From: Apostichopus japonicus
Lineage: Eukaryota > Echinodermata > Holothuroidea > Aspidochirotida > Stichopodidae
DNA: 64,000 nucleotides
Assembly (NCBI RefSeq): GCF_037975245.1
Contig: NC_092569.1
Span: 20,577,001 to 20,641,000 of the forward strand
Direction of reading: 5' to 3'
The notes beneath the pieces are model-generated. The model had not been told where the DNA came from. It saw nothing but the letters and a program-made list of their open reading frames with translations, and did no database searches. Position numbers and translations under genes: made by a program. This document shows, piece by piece, positions 24,406-37,200 of this stretch; within the stretch, counting starts at the first letter, position 1, and every line of letters starts with the position of its first letter.

Positions 24406-27400
24406 TTTTCAAACAAATTCAATCATCTGCGCAAAGGATTGGAATTGTGGTTCTTTCAAGAAGAAGTTGTGGTTTTGAAAGAAAGAAGGATATTCATTCA
24501 AACAATTGTTGTGTTTTTCATAGGCCTAGCTGTGAGTGTGTGTACTTGGGGTTTGTTTACCCCAAAATGTAGGAGGAAGCAATTTGAAGGTGTTTCGTCC
24601 CTATAGCTAAAAGTAAGACTACTCACTAAGGCCGATAGACCTGGCCTGCGTAGCATAACGTTACGGTACTCACCTACTACAAGACTAAATTGATACATTA
24701 GTATTACTTATGTACGGCTCTCGCGCAAGGCGCTCCATTTTAAAACTCCAAAGTGTTTGGAAATCGCAGGACGTACGTAACTATAACATATGTAATAGTC
24801 CCCGGGTATATATTCAGTAACTTTAGTGCACACGTTGAATGCGAAGTACCACGTCAGGCAACTTCAGTAGTATTTTTTGGTGCTTTCGTTGTACAACCAA
24901 ACAATCCTTCGGACATCCAAATATGACGGCAAGGTTGTCCGAAGGACAACCTTAACATTTTTCTTAAAAATGAGCCTTGGCTATGAGAGAACTTAGAGCT
25001 CCGCACAAGCTGAGCAGAGAAAACAAATTTTGGTACTACAAAGACATGCTTCATTGTAATTATTTTAATATACAACTCATGCCATCAAGTTAAAAGTTCC
25101 ACACAAAATTAGTGCAAGGCTATTGGTACCATGTACAAGTTATGCATGTAGAGGTCACTTGAGGTCACTGGAACCATTGCAGTAACCATATTGTCTTACT
25201 TCCATACACTTCCTTTTTTTCAAAGTGTTGATTTGTATTGATTTATCTTCGCAAAAGATTGGTCACTTACTCTCCGCCAAGTGCGGAAGCGTAATTTGAA
25301 GCCACTGCTGAAGTCTTCAACTTTATAATTAGAGGAATTTTCTTGAGATAGTGAAATTCAGTTAAATTAAAGTGCATGTATCTTCGAAATTTCAAAACAG
25401 AAAAGCCAAATCAGGGGACTGTACAACATATAATTGTACACTATGCTAAGCATATCCTATAGTCTATATTGTAGATGGCAAGTCTCTGATTTCTAGTTTA
25501 TTTCTCCGTGGTGTATGTGAGTCTTACATGTCTTAATTTGTTTCATCTGCTTAAGTCAATGTAAGTACAACTAACCTTTGTGTTCATGTCATTGCATTAT
25601 AATTACAGGTAGAGTAAGACTTTGATTACTTGCAACAAAGGTGTAAGAGCTCTCTTTATCAGAAAGGGATGATTTGGCACAACAGATAATTACTATGCAG
25701 ATCATGTGTTTTCTGTATGGCCATGACTACTTATTACCTTCCACAGTATAATTGTTCCTCATCATATGTGATTCCTATATTGCTTTCACCTTCTGATACA
25801 ATATCCGAACCATTGATTGTTACAACAACAAAAAACTAAACCTGACTAGTTTTGGTATTTACATATGAAACTGAATGATACTTACCTGTCTTCACCTTGA
25901 TGAGATGCAAAAAACAACTGAAAACAGGGAACAAGTGTAATTCCTAACCAAGGAATATGTAGATAGAATTACGCTTCTTTACTTCGTGAATGTTATTTTA
26001 CTGTATCAAATTTACACTCATTTCACAAATCTTTTCTTGCAGATTAAATGAAGTGCTTGGCATTTTCTCTTGTCACTGTTGTTTTGGGGAAATTCAACAT
26101 CGAAGGGTGCATAGCACTGCATGCACTATTGCAACCTCCTTGCATTCATTCATATATGTAAATCAAGTAAGTTTTATTGTTTAACTTAATGTTTAATTCA
26201 CATGGAATTGCATTAGCTGATAGCCCACTGTTTATTGGTAAAGTGGGACCAGTTTGGATATGTTAGGAAATTGAACAATGAATTTACTGGGGTGTCAGCC
26301 AGAAGTGACAGGACTTTGCAAAGCAAAAAGAAACTTGTCTAAAATGAAGAGAAATCGCTTTCACAGAGATCTTTCAATGCTCCTACCTTCATGTACCGTT
26401 AACTGACAAGAACAAAACAATCTTGAAACAATACCATACCCTTTGGTTTTTGAAGTGGTTTAAGTAACAAACTCTATTGACTCAGTTTGTTCCAAGCGAC
26501 TATCGTGTACTGCACTTTTACACATTTGACCTTCGACTATGATGAAAGTTCAGGAACACAGGCTGTGTGTACTGAAGTCTCCATTTTCTTGTTCGTCGGA
26601 AAAGATCAGAGGAAAACCACCGTGAAGAATCGTGATCCTTCTTTGGCTGCCAACACAGCCTGTTACTGCACTTGCTATGAAAGACAGTCTAATGCAATTT
26701 ATTTCTTTTCTACAACCGGTACTGATAATATAAAAGCTTTTCAAAAATATTTGGTACAAACTAGGAGACTGAAAAAGCAATTACTCCTTATTTTCATCCT
26801 AGTTCGTTAACAAACCATTTAATACTTTAATTGTTTCATTCCATTCCTAGATTGGTATAATCATACCAAAATACCAGGAGGAGGTAAAAAATTGAGAGAG
26901 GCTGCTATGTTAGACAGCTTTACATTAGTAGAAGCATATCTCTGGCTTGGACGATGCACATGTGAATGTAGATTGTAGTTGTTTATGAGAAAAAGTTTCA
27001 TTTCAAACCATCTCTCTGTCCACAATTGAAAAAACCCTGCTTGTACTACTTTAATGAAACTTGGACAGAGATGACATGTGATGAAGAGACATATAGAGAT
27101 GTTCAGGAATTTTATGTACAAGGTCATTTAGGGGTCGGCTTAGTAAATTCTTTGGAAATGCCTCTTCGTCCACGGACAGAAATGTGGATGTATGCAAACG
27201 TAATCATAATTATGTTCAATTATGAAGATGGTCATTTGGGGTCGGAGTTTCAAAAATTTCATGTTAAAGGAAATTTCGGTCTATTCTTGAACTGTTAGTT
27301 CAAAATCCTTTCAAACTTATCTTTCTTTTGATTATAATAAGCCACGATTACCTCTTTGTATTTGAGTTAAAAATAGTTTGTACAAGAATGTGACGTCAAA

Positions 27401-28085
27401 GGAGGAGCTAATGAATAAACCATTAAAGGTATCGTTGATAACCTCATTATTGTCTTGCAGAGCCTTTTTTAGATTTAATAGTTAATGGTTAAAGATGTTC
27501 GGTTTGCCAGTGCGAAGTGGTAAAATATATTGGTAATTAAATTCAGAATATAAATTAATTACAAATAATGAAATAAGTTAAACTAAAACATAAATTTGGT
27601 AGTAGGCTATCCTTATCAACAACAATTTGAACATAGATCTTTTAAGAACTTCCGATGTAGTTCAAAAAAAGTAGCTACTGCTACATGGCTGGCGTTTGTC
27701 GTAAGATACTATAATTAAGTCAACTTTTGTTCAATTCTTGTTCCGTAGTAAAATTTATTCAAGTGATTTTGTTTTCTTGTGCAAAGTGCTGAACAAGGTC
27801 TTGGTATTCCCTGTTATACTTCACTTGAAGTCAAGCAAGCTTCGGCATGTGACGATGGTAATGTGAAACATATGTCCTCAACATTTTGACTTCAGTATTG
27901 CATTTCTTATAGAAATTCATAGTATAAATAGTTGAGGAATTAATTTTACTAGTTTGCGAATGTTTATTTACTCAAAATTTTAAAAGTAGTAAACTCTCAG
28001 TAATTAATTATGTTGTTTTATAATTTATGTTTGCCTTTCCATAATTTGAATGCATTGCAACTTTAATCGAAAATAAGGTGGTGTA
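24406..28085. other. Intergenic region, no recognised gene
   Basis: Two plus-strand frames of about 100 codons (26487-26810 and 27026-27298) have no recognised domain and look like chance. A 10-bp hairpin lies at 24931-24953. Nothing else was supported. Confidence 0.4.
24931..24953. repeat. Perfect 10-bp hairpin, 3-nt loop
   Basis: AAGGTTGTCC, loop GAA, GGACAACCTT. Terminator-like in shape, but in an animal genome its meaning is unknown. Confidence 0.5.
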
Positions 28086-28415
28086 ACCAATAGTATTAAC
28101 CAGGAAAGTGGTGATTTAACCAGGAAAGAGGTGGAACGTTCTATGATATTAACCAGGATAGTATTGGCACCAGCCAGGAAATGTTGGTTTATTTAACCGG
28201 AAAGAGATGGAATACGTTTGATATTAAGCAGGATAGTAGTCACATCAACTAGGAAATGTTGGTTAATTTAACCAGGAATGAAGTGAAATACCCATTAATA
28301 TAAACCAGGATAGTGGTTAAATCGGCAGGAAATTTAAAGTTGTTATGTTATGTTAAAGTTATGTTAAAGTCTCATTCACCAGGAAACCCGGTGAAGACAA
28401 CCAGGGTATGGAGGG
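28086..28415. repeat. AACCAGGA-rich minisatellite, unit about 80 bp
   Basis: About twelve words close to AACCAGGA(A/T)AG occur within 330 bp, organised in about three longer units of roughly 80 bp (each TTTAACC(A)GGAA..., then ATTAA(C/G)CAGGATAG, then ...AGGAAATGTTGGTT). It ends some 630 bp before the start codon of the first fibrinogen-family locus. No coding potential. A regulatory role is possible but not shown. Confidence 0.75.
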
Positions 28416-29048
28416 TGGCATATAAACGAAGCTCCTACATAGTGACAATTTCACCAGTTCCTAGTGAACTTTCAACATGTTGTTTTTAGAGTGTACAAGA
28501 AAGTATCTTAATAATGGAACTAAATCTTGTTCATTGGTCAGGTGAGATTAATGACGTCAGCGAATTATGAAAAATTTTACAATATCTTGCAGTTACAGCT
28601 ATAGATTTTATTACAGTTTTCTCATTTTCATGTGCTTCTATTCGATCAATATTTATGTTATTTTTCAATGAATATGGGTTTAAAATGGATCAATAAGGGT
28701 TATGAAAAGTAGGCTATTAACAATTTGAGATGTTACAAAATGTGATGTAAACTACTACACATTTGTAAGAATGATTTTTGTGTCATTTCGATAATTTGTA
28801 ATGATAAATTGAATGTCATAGAGACTAGCAGTCTGCCTAATCAAAAGAAGGAAATGTTCGATCGTTTGATGCAGTTCCGATACGAATGCCATGATTGTAG
28901 TTATTATTGACAACCTGCAGTTATTCTGAAAGGATGAAGTGAGGATAACATTGCGTTACAAGATATTGTTGCTGCATATTCCTCCTTTTAATTCAATCGT
29001 TCTCGAATTTGTGAAAAAAGTAAGTGTAACTAAGTTTGGAAGAAGAGG

Positions 29049-29109
29049 ATGTATTTAAAAGGAGTATTATTGTTAATCTTGCTTGCAGTTTCGCACATCA
29101 AAACTGAAA
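29049..29109 (+). CDS. FReD locus 1, signal-peptide exon
   Basis: ATG at 29049, 20 codons plus one base, donor GAAA/GTAAGC. The product MYLKGVLLLILLAVSHIKTE has a basic start and a hydrophobic core, as in a signal peptide. It ends in phase 1, like the first exon of its intact relative. Confidence 0.7.
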
Positions 29110-29941
29110 GTAAGCTTTATTAATATTAATTATTTTATAACATTACTTTTGGTATGATAAATATACAACGAGGTTATTTAATTTGAGTGTGTTTCTAGCT
29201 AAATGGCCCTTTTGTAATGTAAGTGTTATATATTGTGCCAATACCATTACTTCACTGCAGCTGTGCGTACATGTGTTCCTTGATAAGGTCGTTTTCAGCC
29301 AGCTGAAAAGATTTGCAGTATATAAACATAACTTAATTTGTATGAGAAGGTTATAATAAGTTATATTTTGAAACAATATAAACGTAGCGGAAGTGAACAT
29401 GAAATAACAGCTACCGTGACATTCTATGAAGTAGAATAGACAGCTAGTGTTGTATTCGGCACATATTTGGCCATACTCTAGAGATCAATTGTGAAACTAA
29501 CCAACTCTAGAGATCAATCGGGAAACAAACCAACTGAAAGTCATTTGTGAATCCTAAATCCCGATCTCGAAAGAGATACTTTAAAAAGACTCTGTTAAAC
29601 GAAATTGAAGTAAACGACAAAGGCAAATAAATGTATCTCGATAGGCTGGTTACTTTAAACAGATTTTTAGTTCCCTTGTGAACTTCTTCAGACGTGACTA
29701 CAGTTAAGTAAAAATTGAAAACAAGTTAAATAAACTTGCAATAATAATTAATCTTTTTCTATTTTAACAACTATTTTAGACACCTTCAAATGCACTCCTT
29801 TTTTTGTGATAAGGCTCCTTTTGGTCTTGTTAAGTGATGTTAATAATTTGCTTGAAAAAAGGCAAATTAAAATGTATAATTCTTAATAATGTTTCAAAAT
29901 TCAAGTTTCGTGTATTTTAAAAATTTTCCTTCACCTGTCAG

Positions 29942-30001
29942 GCAAACCGTCCAATTCAACCACAGTGCAGGACAATTACCAAACAGGTGATTATACAACA
30001 G
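29942..30001 (+). CDS. FReD locus 1, Ser/Thr-rich small exon
   Basis: 60 nt, phase 1 to phase 1, acceptor CACCTGTCAG and donor ACAG/GTAAAT. It encodes SKPSNSTTVQDNYQTGDYTT, with one N-glycosylation sequon (NST). Comparable in size and phase to the linker exons of the intact gene. Confidence 0.65.
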
Positions 30002-30431
30002 GTAAATATACTATAGTATTTATTAGCTGCATACCTCTATTCAATTCTGACCAAAGTTCACGTAATCAGACTAACATGTTAGATAGGTGACTTTCATAAG
30101 GAACATTACCCAATTCGACGATGCAAAGAGTGTGTATAGTTCTCAATGTATACCTTTTTTACAAAGAATGACACAAACGCCATATCATTATTAATTTGGA
30201 ATCAAACTCTCTAAATAAAATACGGTTGTTCATGCAATTTGCGTTAACTTAAAGTTTAATTACAATTCTCAGATTTCTTTGGACATAATACTGTCCTCGA
30301 TTAGAGGGAATAAAATAAAAGTTTGTTTAAGGTATTGATGAGGAAGTTGGTGTATAAATCGTCAATTTATGCCGCAAACGCTTCTCCATCTTTCCTTAAA
30401 TACACAACAACTACAGCTATAGAGGGCGACA

Positions 30432-30631
30432 TGTCCATCTTATATGGTTATGATGAACTGCACATGTCAAGCCACTTGTCAAGATCCAGAAGGACGATAT
30501 GGTTTCTGTAGCAACTTCACAAATGGTGCACAATGTATTTGCCCAGATGGTTTGTTTTATACGGTTATAACGACTGCGTACCCCCACAGGGTTGCAGATG
30601 TAACTATGACTACCAGAAATTCGTAGTACCA
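30432..30631 (+). pseudogene. FReD locus 1, frameshifted TIL-domain exon
   Basis: Cysteine spacing (CPSY...CTCQATCQDPEG...GFC...CICPDG) matches the TIL exon of the gene at 34142. After about 30549-30563 the homology moves to another frame (GYNDCVPPQGCRCNYDY) up to a donor CCA/GTGAGT. From the first Cys to the donor is 200 nt against 195 in the intact gene, which confirms one net frameshift. Confidence 0.75.
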
Positions 30632-31532
30632 GTGAGTACGGTATATCTTTTTACAAAGAAATGTACAAGGCTGGTTTTTTAAATAACCACCATAGTTTCC
30701 CCGTATAATACATTCCTGAGCATTTTATTTAAACATACCATTGTGTGTTAACGACGTTACATCGACACACTTGCAATCAAATCTCGAAATCCCTCAACCC
30801 TAAAATAAAAATCGTATAAGAATTTAATGCGCGTGGTGACTGCTATACATACGGTATGTACCTACATGTTGGCTTACATTGCACTGACCAATCAGCTTTG
30901 CTTTCTCTAGTTACTGGATGGTTCGTTATAAATTATAAACAATTGGGTAAGGATATATACTACAAAGCTCTCGTAAGCAAGTTTTCCCTAGCCAGGGGCA
31001 TCTCTATGGCAGGGGAAACAACTCCTCAAACATTATTTTCCGACGGTCGTCATCTTATTAGGGCAGTCAGAGGAGTCTCGTTTTTTTTATTTTTCGGGGG
31101 GGGGGGGACTGCAACATTTCAGATAAATTATTTTCTGTCATGCCAAATGCGACGTTAGTCGGGATTAAATTGGGGTTGGTCAGGATAATCATCACATATT
31201 TCGGGGAAAAACTCCTAAACTTGTGTAAAAACTTCTATAATCTCTTATAGTACCAACCAAAAGCATATAGTCAATGGTGTTATAAATGAAGTCTTTCTAC
31301 ACACTGAGCTCTACGTAATTATGAGGGATATATGGCATAACTTAATGCACGGTATACGGTATAACTTAATGCACGAACATGAAACAGTTGTGAGATGTTA
31401 TGATGGGTATGGGAGAAGTTTGACCGGTGGTGTGGAAAGGCCACCGCATCTTCCAATGCCGAGTGGAAAATCATTGTTCGTAAAACATAGGTGCTTTCAT
31501 GGCCCTCTCACTGGCTGCGTTGACGGGCCCTG

Positions 31533-31685
31533 AATGGAGATTACAACTCATCTGACCAAACTGGAGAATGCGTTTTTGATAAAGCAAACAATGAACACTT
31601 CTGTGACATTAAGAAAACAGAAATGAGCTTAAAACCATTGATTTCCTTAACCTATGTGAACATTAAAAGAATATCATGTTTGTGA
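31533..31685 (+). pseudogene. FReD locus 1, C-terminal fibrinogen-domain remnant
   Basis: The frame starting NGDYNSSDQTGECVFDK and continuing FCDIKKTEMSLKP matches the end of FReDs (N-G-x-Y ... C ... KTxEMxxxP). It is closed upstream by an in-frame TGA about ten bases before and has no clear acceptor. A 15-residue extension follows before the stop. Confidence 0.65.
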
Positions 31686-32737
31686 TACTCTGATATTCAG
31701 CATAACTAGATATAAAGAAAACTATGTGGTAACATGAGAACAAAGGAGAAACGCCTTGTCATATATGTTGTGATGTGAACATCATGTAGCAGTAATAGAT
31801 AAGATTAAATTTGTTTAAGCGTGTATATAGAAATATTGTTAGATGATGTGTGTGTGTCCTTTGTGAATTAGACGTTGAGACGTAACGACGATCGGAGTGA
31901 GGGAGGATATATGAGAGAAGGGCTGGATGCCAAATTTAAAATACCAGCTTTGTCGATGTATAGGCCTATATGACTTCATCTCACGGATGACACTCATTCC
32001 GTTTACGCGATACAAGGTAATGACTTTAAGAATCCATGTTACGTTGCATTGTATTGGTATTTTTTGAGGCTCTCGCAATTGCAACATTTTTATGTAGCAA
32101 TGGAAGAAATTGCCATCTACATATATTACAATAAAAGTACTGATTTTGGTAATGTTTTGTTCAGCTGTAATATTACTTTCATCAATCAGCAGGGAAAGCC
32201 AGTAAACGAACTTTGGAATATCCATAGCAGATGTTCATTCATGTTTTACATACTTTAACAACTATCAAAACTATTTTTATCTTTGATAACGCAGTTTGAC
32301 TTAATTGATAATGCCCTAACCACCCTTATCGCTTTGGTGTAAAGGTACTTGTTACCAAATCTCTATGTTTCAACTTTCTAGTCTGTTGCAAGCAATGCAT
32401 AATATATATATTTCTCAGACGAGCGTAGCGGCTACGATCAAATCACAATAATAGTACAGTTATCGTTCGAATGAGAGCCCATGATGCTGAAGAGTATTGA
32501 CAAAAGTTAAAATATATGAAATAATTTAGAAGCTAAATTACTCATTCATTAACGAGACAAGGTAACATGCACATTCGTATCTTCAGGGTAACTAAAGATG
32601 GGAATTCGTAATAGTAGCAAAGCCTTTCAATAGTAAATTTAATATATTGACACATTAAAATGTTTCCGCCTCTTATCAACAAAACAGCCGATTAACACAG
32701 AGATTAGAGTAACTACTGTTACATTTTAAAGTATTTT

Positions 32738-32927
32738 TCCGCAGTTAAAACTGGATCATGCTGATAAATCTGATTATTTGGTAGCATGTGCTAAGAACTG
32801 AGGATATGTGTAATCCCAACAAATACATCAAACTGGATTTGTTGCGATCACACATATCCTTAGTTCTTACTGTAATCCTTATTGCACACGCTACTGGTTT
32901 ATAGCACGATCCAGCTTTTATTTTGGT
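32738..32927. mobile_element. Fold-back MITE, copy 1 (degraded ends)
   Basis: The left half (ATCATGCTGATAAATCTG...GGTAGCATGTGCTAAGAACT) is complementary to the right half (AGTTCTTACTG...GCACACGCTACTGGTTTATAGCACGATC). It shares sequence and layout with the element at 34659-34854. Confidence 0.75.
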
Positions 32928-33248
32928 ACAAATATTTAATATTAATAATAGTTACTGTGTTCTCTGTATGTATCGGGTTAAAACAATCATCGTCGCGTCG
33001 TTATACTTGTATTTACCAGAGCATTGATCCTCTTTTTGACGAGGCTTCACACACAAAAAAAGAACAAAATGCTTACATCGATAATTAATGTAACAATTGA
33101 CTGTTTGGCTGCATGTGCCGTCGAAACACTTTAATTTACAAATCCTCCACCTGATTAATTGAAAACAAAACCCATTATTACAAAATGTATAGAACTAAGT
33201 ATGATGTATTAGTGTCAACACATTGAATACATCTAGATCCTCTATACA

Positions 33249-33411
33249 TTTTATAGTACAAATTAGCACTTTCATGGCAAGTTTTATAATACAAATTAGC
33301 ACTTTCATTGCATATTTATAGTACAAATTAGCACTTTCATGGCATATTTTATAGTACAAAATTAGCACTTTCATGGCAAGTTTAATAGTACAAATTAGCA
33401 ATTTTAAGGCA
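33249..33411. repeat. Minisatellite, unit about 34-37 bp, five copies
   Basis: Five tandem units of TTTATAGTACAAATTAGCACT followed by TTCATGGCA(A/T). The long minus-strand frame with repeated KVLIC blocks is a product of the repeat. Confidence 0.9.
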
Positions 33412-34141
33412 ATTTTAATTTCATCTGTCTTACATTTAAGTATAGTATACAGCCATAGTTGTTTTCACTTTGGTTAATGGCAGCTTGTTAGCTATGATTG
33501 CACTTTCATAGAGGATGAGTTATAAATTGAAACCAATTGTGTATTTACTGCATGGTGCCCTTTAAATGACACTCATATTAATTTAGTAAGGGATTAAAAG
33601 AATGGACGTGAAATTGACCAGTAAGCTTGCCTCAGAAGTCAACAAACACAAGTTAATATTTAACCAACCATGAATTGAATAGCGGAATATTTGATTATGT
33701 AGATCAAACTTAAAATAATCTTTAAAACTTGCCCTGGATATCTGATTGTTAATTAAGAATTAGTGCAGGTTTTTTTTTATCTTCTTGTTATATCGCGTTT
33801 TAAGCTACCTGATGATGTATGTGGTGTAAGCCTTGTTCGCCGCAAACTCATTAAATCTTGTTTTCGTAACACAATTTCTTCATTAAACCAGATCACATTC
33901 GATCAATGTTCATGAATAAAAAACAAGAAACTAATGTTGAAGTACATATGGGCCCAAACTGACATATAACAGAATTTGATTACTAGTGTTCTAGTTTTAT
34001 AGACGTACGGATAAACTTTGCAGCAGTGCACTAGATTATTTACTGCCATAATGAAAATTCAAACACGCAAACCTCTTTCTGTATTACTTATAGCACAGCG
34101 ACTTTCCTTCTATAACAAAGCATTGCCAGAAATTCACGGAC

Positions 34142-34223
34142 ATGGCAAACTTTGCCAATCGGAATCTTGCAATAACTGCTGTCTTACTTTATGCTAATAT
34201 CGTCCACATTTCGCTTGCTATGG
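34142..34223 (+). CDS. FReD gene 2, exon 1: signal peptide
   Basis: ATG at 34142, 27 codons plus one base, donor ATGG/GTAAGG. The segment LAITAVLLYANIVHISLA is hydrophobic and ends in small residues, fitting a signal peptide. Same length (82 nt) and phase as the first exon of the paralogue at 62117. Confidence 0.8.
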
Positions 34224-37200
34224 GTAAGGTTTGATTATTTTAATTTTGTTTTATACATTTGGTTTATAATGTAAAAGGCGTATCAACTAAGATCTTCCAT
34301 TAACTTAAAGCTAACTTGTCTGCTTATATAACTTGTATTAATGTACCATGATTTTAAAGTTTATCTTTCTCAAACAACTTTCTTATGAAAGTTGTAACAC
34401 ATAGGTACACTTGCAGAAAAATACACTCTCTTGAATATTGCGTTGCTTGTTATCTGGAATTACATCTCGCCCAATATGTTGCTGCCAGCGAGCACGGGCT
34501 TCTGGTCTAACCACAGTGATGATAACAGCTAATATATCTGATATAAAATTATTCTAGACCAACCTTATGATGTACTGTTGTGATTGAAATGTAACGAGCT
34601 TCCCTGACAACCGATTCACATAGAGATTACAGTAATTACTGTAAATGTTTAAGTTTTTTACCACAGTAAAAATTAGGTCGTGCTGATAAATCGGTAGCAT
34701 GTGCTATTAGGATTACAGTAAGAACTGAGGATACATGTAATCCACAAAACTGCATTAACTGGATTTGTTGGGATTAAACATATCCTTAGATCCCACTGTG
34801 ATCCTAATAGCACATGCTACCGATTTATAGCACGATCCGGTGTTTACTGTGGTACAAAATTTGAAGATTTATAGTAGATACTGTGTTCTCTGTGTGTATG
34901 GGTGTCTCTGAGGTATAAGGCAGTTTTGGTGATGAGAGGTGATGAAGATTAGTGTATAGAAAGTCTTGGTTTTCATTTTTTTCATTCTCTTATTACGTGC
35001 CTTTGTTCTTTAAAACAAACAGGCATATGCGAGTTCGAGAATTACATGAAAGGTCTCTCCCATCGGAATCCTCAATTAAGTGGTAACTTTATTTATTTTT
35101 ACACATTCTTAGCTGCTATTTATTCAAATTGGTTTAGCTGGGTTTTTGGTATGAGACTTATCTGTTATCCGTTCTTTTTCTTGATAAATACGTTATGAAG
35201 CAAAAACAACACAATTGTCAAATGTAACTTGTGAATAAGAAATCATTGTGATAGACAACTCAGACAACAATCTAACGAAAATCCTCTTCCGTGTGAGAGA
35301 TGCTGTTGTTCAAAAGTTACAATAGGGCATTGTCATTTTGTCATTTGTGATGTCATTGCTCTTCTATGTTTCCTTTTTTTCAAAGTTTCAATGTAAAGTG
35401 TGACATCACATCTTGACAATGAAACCAATAACCTCGTGAACTCTTATTAATAACTTCAATGTTTTAAATTCCTATTTTTTTTCATAACCTGTCCATATTA
35501 CATGGATAAAAATGTTAATAAACTACAAGTAAATAAAGGATATAGTTTGACAGTTCAAACCGTAGTTAGATGATACATATCTATAGGCTTGTTCCAGTCG
35601 TGTTTGTACTCTTAATCTCTTAATCTTCTCCGTAACGTCTGTTACATATGGTCAAGATGCTCTCTTTCCACCCCTGTCAATCTTCTGCAGCTCTTCTCAC
35701 ATCGGACCAGCTTCTCCAGCCATTCTTGTCTCTCTCTTTAGTTGCTGTCCTTCTCCAAGTCGTCTTGGGTCTGCCAACCTTCCTCCTTCCTTCTGGTGCC
35801 CATTCCATTGCTACTCTTGCATGATTTCCTGTCTCCTTCCTCATAATATGACCAATCCAATTCCATCTGCGTCTCCGTATCTCTACACTTATTCTATTTA
35901 TGCCTGTTTGCTGCATAATTCTGTCATTGCTAACTAGTTCGGTCCATGGTATCTTCAGTATTCTCCGTATGCACTTGAACTGAAAAGCATCCAACTTTTG
36001 CTCCTCTGTCTTTGTCACTTTCCATGCTTCACTTCCATATAACAGCACTGATCTTACAAGCGTTTTGAATAGTGTTAGTTTTGTCTTTCTGCCTATTGCA
36101 TCATTTGTCAATATTCTTCTTAGGTTTCTAAATGCACCACGTTTTTTTTTAACTCTTCAGTTTGAGCATTGTTTAGAATTTTACAGCAATCTTAGTAATA
36201 CATTGATCCAAGCTATTTACAGTAGGATACAGCCGGTAATTTATTTAGCGTAAATAAATTAGCATTCACTGTTGCAAAGCATATATTTGTGTTAATTTTG
36301 TACTATGCTGATAGTACTTGATAGTGCATCCGTTAGAAATGTTATATTTATCCGCTACACTGGTAGAGTTTGCTTTCAAAGAATGAAAGGAAGAAGTTCA
36401 AATTCATTCTGGAAATATCCAATTTAATGTAAACATGTAGCTAGACGACAGACAATAAATTTAAAATCAGTCTTTATTCACGAGTTACTGGTTATATTAA
36501 GTTTTTTCCTTTTTGTTCAACTATTCGAAGACCATTTTCTTAGTACTATGATTGTTGTTAGATTCAATTATGTATTTGTATATAGGCCTTAAGCTTTGGT
36601 ATCATGTTTCTGGAAAAAGATCATTTAATATACCAAACTGTTTTAGTAGTTTTATAATATAGGCATTGTCTCCTCTCGCTCATTATATTAAACTGTTATT
36701 TTACCAAACTCTTGTAATATATAATTTCTTTAACCGACTGTGGAAAATTCTAGTCAGAGGGGTTTAATCGGAAGGAATGTTTACGTCCGTTTCCGCATCA
36801 GGACTCTCAAGTTACATCCTAACAATAAAAAATCATACATTACCATTTACTCTTAAAGCCTTTTAATATTTTCTTGGTAAATAAAATCACCGTGTATTTT
36901 AACATGATGCTCTTTTTATATTCTTGACTGTTCGGACGAATGTCGACAGCCAATTTTCTGCAATCCACGAGTTCACCAGTAACCACAGCAATAACGACAA
37001 AAGGTATGGCCAAAGCTGCACACATCTTACATTTCCAACATGGATAAAAATTAATCGACATACAAATTTATTTGATTTAGACTATAGTATATTTCTGTAT
37101 TCATTGTTCTGCTTCGTTCCCCTCAGTTATGTATAACTCAAGTTAAGCAACTTTGCATAACATAAGTTTACAGAGCTATAAAAAAAATCTTGTAAACTAT

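Larger units (their letters stand above)
29049..31685 (+). pseudogene. Degenerate fibrinogen-related gene (FReD locus 1)
   Basis: Pieces of the same gene plan as the intact gene at 34142 are present in order: a signal-peptide exon (29049-29109), a Ser/Thr-rich phase-1 exon (29942-30001), a TIL-domain exon (about 30432-30631) and the last part of a FReD (31533-31685, ending CDIKKTEMSLKP). The TIL exon has a frameshift near 30549-30563 and no acceptor in the needed phase. The EGF exon and the first two-thirds of the FReD are missing. The first two exons are intact, so a short secreted product or an assembly error cannot be excluded, but a decayed copy is the simplest reading. Confidence 0.7.
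31686..34141. other. Spacer between FReD loci 1 and 2
   Basis: Contains one fold-back MITE (32738-32927) and a 36-bp tandem array (33249-33411). No exon was recognised. Confidence 0.5.

Noticed and set aside
33195..33401. Minus-strand frame with KVLIC repeats
   Set aside because: Product of the 34-37 bp minisatellite.
33249..33411. CRISPR-like array of regular repeats
   Set aside because: Units are directly tandem without unique spacers, and the sequence is an animal genome.
36840..37061. Minus-strand frame MSINFYPCWKC..., also open at 40469-40675 and 41252-41473, looking like a small secreted protein
   Set aside because: It is the antisense of mini-exon A and its flanks. It survives because the copies are recent, and it is closed in the more diverged copy near 63950.
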